Shown here: piece after piece, positions 11,909 through 14,416 of the stretch
Numbering within the stretch: the first letter of the stretch is position 1
How the letters are laid out: every line of letters starts with the position of its first letter
Assembly: GCA_013811645.1 (NCBI GenBank)
Contig: JACCUU010000007.1
Location: forward strand, 1-14,416
Length of the DNA: 14,416 bases
From: Actinomycetota bacterium
GTDB lineage: Bacteria > Actinomycetota > Thermoleophilia > Gaiellales > Gaiellaceae
Direction of reading: 5' to 3'
Translations under genes and position numbers: made by a program
Notes under the pieces: model-generated
Told to the model about the DNA's origin: nothing
The model's database searches: none
Seen by the model: the letters and a program-made list of their open reading frames with translations, nothing else

Positions 11909-13618
11909 TTGAGACTCGCTCTGGCCCAGATCAACGCGGTCGTCGGCGATCTCGCCGGGAATCGCGAGAAGATTCTCGGCTGCCTCTCGGATGCGCGCGA
12001 CGCGGGCGCCGATCTCGTCGTCTATCCGGAGCTGGCTGTCACGGGCTATCCGCCCGAGGATCTTCTCCTGCGCCCCGGCTTCGTCCGCGCCGCCCAGCAG
12101 TCGCTGGAGGAGGTAGCCCGGGCGACGACCGGGATCGTGGCGCTCGTCGGGACGCCCTGGTTCGATCGCGACCTCGCAAACGCCTGCGCGGTCTGCGCGG
12201 ACGGGCGCGTGCAGGCGATCTATCGCAAGCACTTCCTTCCGAACTACGGCGTCTTCGACGAGCACCGCTACTTCGCCGAGGGGCGCGATCTCCTCCTCGT
12301 CCGCCTTGGTGACGTCTACCTCGGGCCTACCGTCTGCGAGGACCTGTGGCAGCCCGGACCTCCGGCGACGGATCTCGCCCTCGCCGGCGCACAGCTCGTC
12401 GTCAACCTCTCGGCCTCGCCCTTCCACGTGGGCAAAGCCGAGGAGCGCGAGGAGATGCTCGTCACCCGCGCCCGGGACACCAGCTCGTACCTCGCATTCT
12501 GCAACCTCGTCGGCGGACAGGACGAGCTCGTCTTCGACGGCCACTCGGTCGTGCTCGACGACGCCGGAGAGGTGATCGCCCGTGCACCCGGCTTCGAGGA
12601 GCACCTGCTCGTGGTCGATGTCGAGCCCGACCTCGCGATCGGGCGGCGGCTCCGCGACGTCCGCCGGCGTGAGCTCGACCGCTCGCGCGAGAGCGTCCCG
12701 CACGCGGAGATCGTCGAGCTCGATATGCCCGCGCCTGCAAGGGACGTTGTGACGCGAACTGTCGCACCGTTCGAGCCAGAGCTCGAGCAGATGCGCCTCG
12801 CACTCGTCCTCGGGCTCCGCGACTATGTCGAGAAGAGCGGCTTCGAGCAGGTCGTGATCGGGGTCTCGGGCGGAATCGACTCCGCCGTGACCGCGGCGCT
12901 CTGCGTCGACGCGTTCGGCCGGGAGCGCGTCCACTGCGTGTCGATGCCGTCGCAGTTCTCCTCGGAGGGCACGCGCGCGGACGCGCGGCACCTGGCGGAA
13001 AGCCTCGGCTGCGACTTCCACGAGATTCCGATCGAGGACGTTGTCGACTCGTTCCGCGACGTGCTCCGTGAGCCGACCGAAGGGCTCGAAGGGCTCGCTG
13101 CGGAGAACCTGCAGGCGCGGGTTCGGGGAGTGCTCCTGATGGCCTTCTCGAACACGTTCGGCTGGCTGGTCGTCTCGACTGGCAACAAGTCGGAGCTCGC
13201 GGTCGGCTATTCGACGCTGTACGGCGACATGGTCGGCGGCTTCGCACTCTTGAAGGACGTGTTCAAGACCGACGTGTTCCGGCTCGCGCGTCACCTGAAC
13301 GAGCGCTCAGGAGGGGAGCTCATACCGATGACCACGATCGAGCGCGCTCCGAGTGCCGAGCTCAGGCCAGACCAGCGCGACGAGGACTCGATCCCGCCCT
13401 ACGACATGCTCGACCCGGTCCTCGAGGCGTACGTTGAGCTCGACCGCTCCCACGAGGAGCTGCTCGAGGAGTTCGACGCGGGAATCGTCGAGCAGGTCGT
13501 CGCTCTCGTCGATCGCGCGGAGTACAAGCGACGACAGGCGCCTCCGGGCGTGAAGCTTCGTCCGAAAGCGTTCGGTCGCGACCGGCGGACGCCGATCACC
13601 AATCGGTGGAAGGGATAG
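11909..13618 (+). CDS. nadE: Glutamine-dependent NAD(+) synthetase
   Basis: 569 residues, two domains. It converts nicotinic acid adenine dinucleotide to NAD using ATP and ammonia released from glutamine, the last step of NAD synthesis. Residues about 1-260 are a nitrilase-type glutaminase with the triad Glu41 (YPELAVTGYPPEDLL), Lys107 (YRKHFLPNYGVFDE) and Cys143 (TVCEDLW). Residues about 285-569 are the ATP-pyrophosphatase synthetase domain with SGGIDS (320-325), STGNKSELAVGYSTLYGDMVGGFALLKDVFKT, and the C-terminal KLRPKAFGRDRRTPITNRW. All key residues are present. The start is TTG 11909 with GAGG 8 nt upstream; an in-frame stop at 11882-11884 rules out longer forms. A methyltransferase gene overlaps its 3' end. 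Confidence 0.96.
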   Translation: MRLALAQINAVVGDLAGNREKILGCLSDARDAGADLVVYPELAVTGYPPEDLLLRPGFVRAAQQSLEEVARATTGIVALVGTPWFDRDLANACAVCADGRVQAIYRKHFLPNYGVFDEHRYFAEGRDLLLVRLGDVYLGPTVCEDLWQPGPPATDLALAGAQLVVNLSASPFHVGKAEEREEMLVTRARDTSSYLAFCNLVGGQDELVFDGHSVVLDDAGEVIARAPGFEEHLLVVDVEPDLAIGRRLRDVRRRELDRSRESVPHAEIVELDMPAPARDVVTRTVAPFEPELEQMRLALVLGLRDYVEKSGFEQVVIGVSGGIDSAVTAALCVDAFGRERVHCVSMPSQFSSEGTRADARHLAESLGCDFHEIPIEDVVDSFRDVLREPTEGLEGLAAENLQARVRGVLLMAFSNTFGWLVVSTGNKSELAVGYSTLYGDMVGGFALLKDVFKTDVFRLARHLNERSGGELIPMTTIERAPSAELRPDQRDEDSIPPYDMLDPVLEAYVELDRSHEELLEEFDAGIVEQVVALVDRAEYKRRQAPPGVKLRPKAFGRDRRTPITNRWKG

Positions 13619-14400
13619 CCCTGCGGGCACGGATCAGGAGGCTGATCCCGTCCCGTATCCGCCGCCCGCTGGGTAGGACTACGTACCGGGTCCTCGCCGG
13701 CACGAGCCGCGTGGTGCCCGAGGTCCGGAGCCGGATGCTGCACCTTCTCGGGGGGCTGCCGTTCCTCCGTATGCGCGACCTCGTCTACGACGATCGCTTC
13801 TTCGAGGAGATCGACGCAGAGAGCGACGCGCTGTACACAGAGCTCGTCGGCGCCGTCATGGAGATGTGGGCGCCGCGGTCCGTGGTGGACGTCGGGTGCG
13901 GAACCGGACTCATGCTGGCGAAGCTCGCCGAGCGTGGGGTCGCGGTCCGCGGCGTCGAAGGAAGCATCGCGGCAATTCGTCGCTCCCGGGTCGGCGACCG
14001 CATTGTGCGTGCGGATCTCGAGCGGGGGGTGCCGCGGCTGGGGCGCTTCGACCTCTGTCTTTGCATCGAGGTCGCCGAGCATCTGCGGCCACGCAGCGCG
14101 CGACGGCTCGTCGAAGGCCTCGCCCACCTGAGCGACGTGGTCGTGTTTACCGCCGCGCGCCCCGGTCAACCGGGCATTGCCCACTTGAACCCGCAGCCGA
14201 AGTCCTATTGGCGCTCGCTTTTCGAGGCGAAAGGCTTCGCGTCCAGTCCCCGAGACTCGGAGCTCATTTGGGCAATCCAGGACGTGCCGGAACCGGAGTA
14301 CATCCACGCGAACCTGATGGTCTTCGAGCGGAGGGTTGATGCAGTTGACCAAGACCTTCGGCGCAAGTCCGCTGAGAACCCAAAGACGGGGTCAGTCTGA
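13606..14400 (+). CDS. Class I SAM-dependent methyltransferase
   Basis: 264 residues. Residues 93-101 are VVDVGCGTG (SAM-binding motif I), followed by acidic VEGS (117-120), RADLERG (135-141) and FDLCLCIEVAEHL (148-160), the pattern of the Methyltransf_11/23 group. The N-terminal about 60 residues are basic and lack a recognised domain. The last about 20 residues (DAVDQDLRRKSAENPKTGSV) are polar, unlike the core, and are encoded partly by a REP-like hairpin, so the C terminus may have been altered by insertion. Substrate unknown. The GTG at 13606 overlaps nadE by 13 bp and has no clear Shine-Dalgarno; the next in-frame starts are about 35 codons later. It is probably translated after nadE in one operon, but a functional link is not evident. 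Confidence 0.87.
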   Translation: MEGIALRARIRRLIPSRIRRPLGRTTYRVLAGTSRVVPEVRSRMLHLLGGLPFLRMRDLVYDDRFFEEIDAESDALYTELVGAVMEMWAPRSVVDVGCGTGLMLAKLAERGVAVRGVEGSIAAIRRSRVGDRIVRADLERGVPRLGRFDLCLCIEVAEHLRPRSARRLVEGLAHLSDVVVFTAARPGQPGIAHLNPQPKSYWRSLFEAKGFASSPRDSELIWAIQDVPEPEYIHANLMVFERRVDAVDQDLRRKSAENPKTGSV

Positions 14401-14411
14401 AGCCTGACCTC
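14388..14411. repeat. REP-like hairpin over the methyltransferase stop codon
   Basis: GGGGTCAG (14388-14395) and CTGACCTC (14404-14411) form an 8-bp stem with one G-T wobble and an 8-nt loop. The preceding CAAAGAC plus GGGGTCAG resembles, from memory, dispersed extragenic palindromes of environmental bacteria. Only one copy is in the window, so repeat status is unproven. It may also be the operon terminator. Confidence 0.4.
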
Positions 14412-14416
14412 AGCAC

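Noticed and set aside
11876..13294. A 472-codon minus-strand open frame opposite nadE
   Set aside because: It lies wholly within the NAD synthetase gene, has a charged low-complexity translation with no family motif, and would overlap an essential, fully conserved protein.
1..14416. tRNA genes, CRISPR arrays, insertion sequences, toxin-antitoxin or phage-defence operons
   Set aside because: No TPsiC-like GTTCRANYC arm in a cloverleaf context, no regularly spaced repeats, and no transposase, nuclease or toxin motifs were found. The XRE-TPR/peptide pair was considered as a toxin-antitoxin locus, but the regulator is far longer than antitoxins and the peptide comes second with no known toxin motif.

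Overview
The window is a gene-dense, GC-rich stretch with actinobacterial traits: GTG and TTG starts, overlapping operonic genes, a PAC2-family gene, a CtaA of the cysteine-containing type, and -10-like TANNNT boxes lying 6-9 nt before several start codons (the arrangement of leaderless transcripts). I infer Actinomycetota, possibly the Thermoleophilia (Gaiellales/Solirubrobacterales) side. That placement is inference from protein style; no rRNA or tRNA gene is present. No insertion sequence, prophage, integrase or CRISPR array was seen.

Left part (1-3903). A minus-strand operon runs selD (selenophosphate synthetase), ctaA (haem A synthase) and a PAC2-family gene cut by the window edge. Divergent from selD is a short-chain dehydrogenase/reductase (SDR). 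It converges on a lipoprotein with a thioredoxin-fold C-terminal domain, and the two stop codons share one 16-bp palindrome.

Centre (3934-5948), the most interesting region. A minus-strand operon encodes an XRE-type regulator with a long TPR array. It is followed 17 nt later by a 31-residue hydrophobic peptide ORF with a near-perfect Shine-Dalgarno. The upstream region carries three copies of ACTTGAC(C/T). One copy contains the -35 of the best sigma-70-like promoter in the window (TTGACT-17-TATAGT), which fires away from the regulator. That promoter drives no protein gene: about 170 nt downstream is a canonical 12-bp intrinsic terminator, so an unrecognised small RNA is predicted. Regulator, peptide, operator-like repeats and small RNA together resemble a peptide-responsive (RRNPP-like) regulatory cassette. 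This is a hypothesis.

Right-centre (5949-10661). A DHA2-type 14-TM MFS exporter gene overlaps its TetR regulator gene by 4 bp. Divergent from them is a two-gene operon: an acyl-CoA synthetase of the acetyl/acetoacetyl-CoA synthetase superfamily and an SDR overlapping it by 11 bp. The shared intergenic region carries two copies of TAGT-N4-ACTA 15 bp apart, the likely TetR operators. One of them contains the only available start codon of the synthetase.

Right part (10662-14416). A small zinc-ribbon/PAS protein converges on a hotdog-fold thioesterase-like protein across a 20-bp perfect palindrome. Divergent from the latter is glutamine-dependent NAD synthetase (nadE), overlapped by a SAM-dependent methyltransferase gene that ends 16 nt before the window edge, inside a REP-like hairpin.
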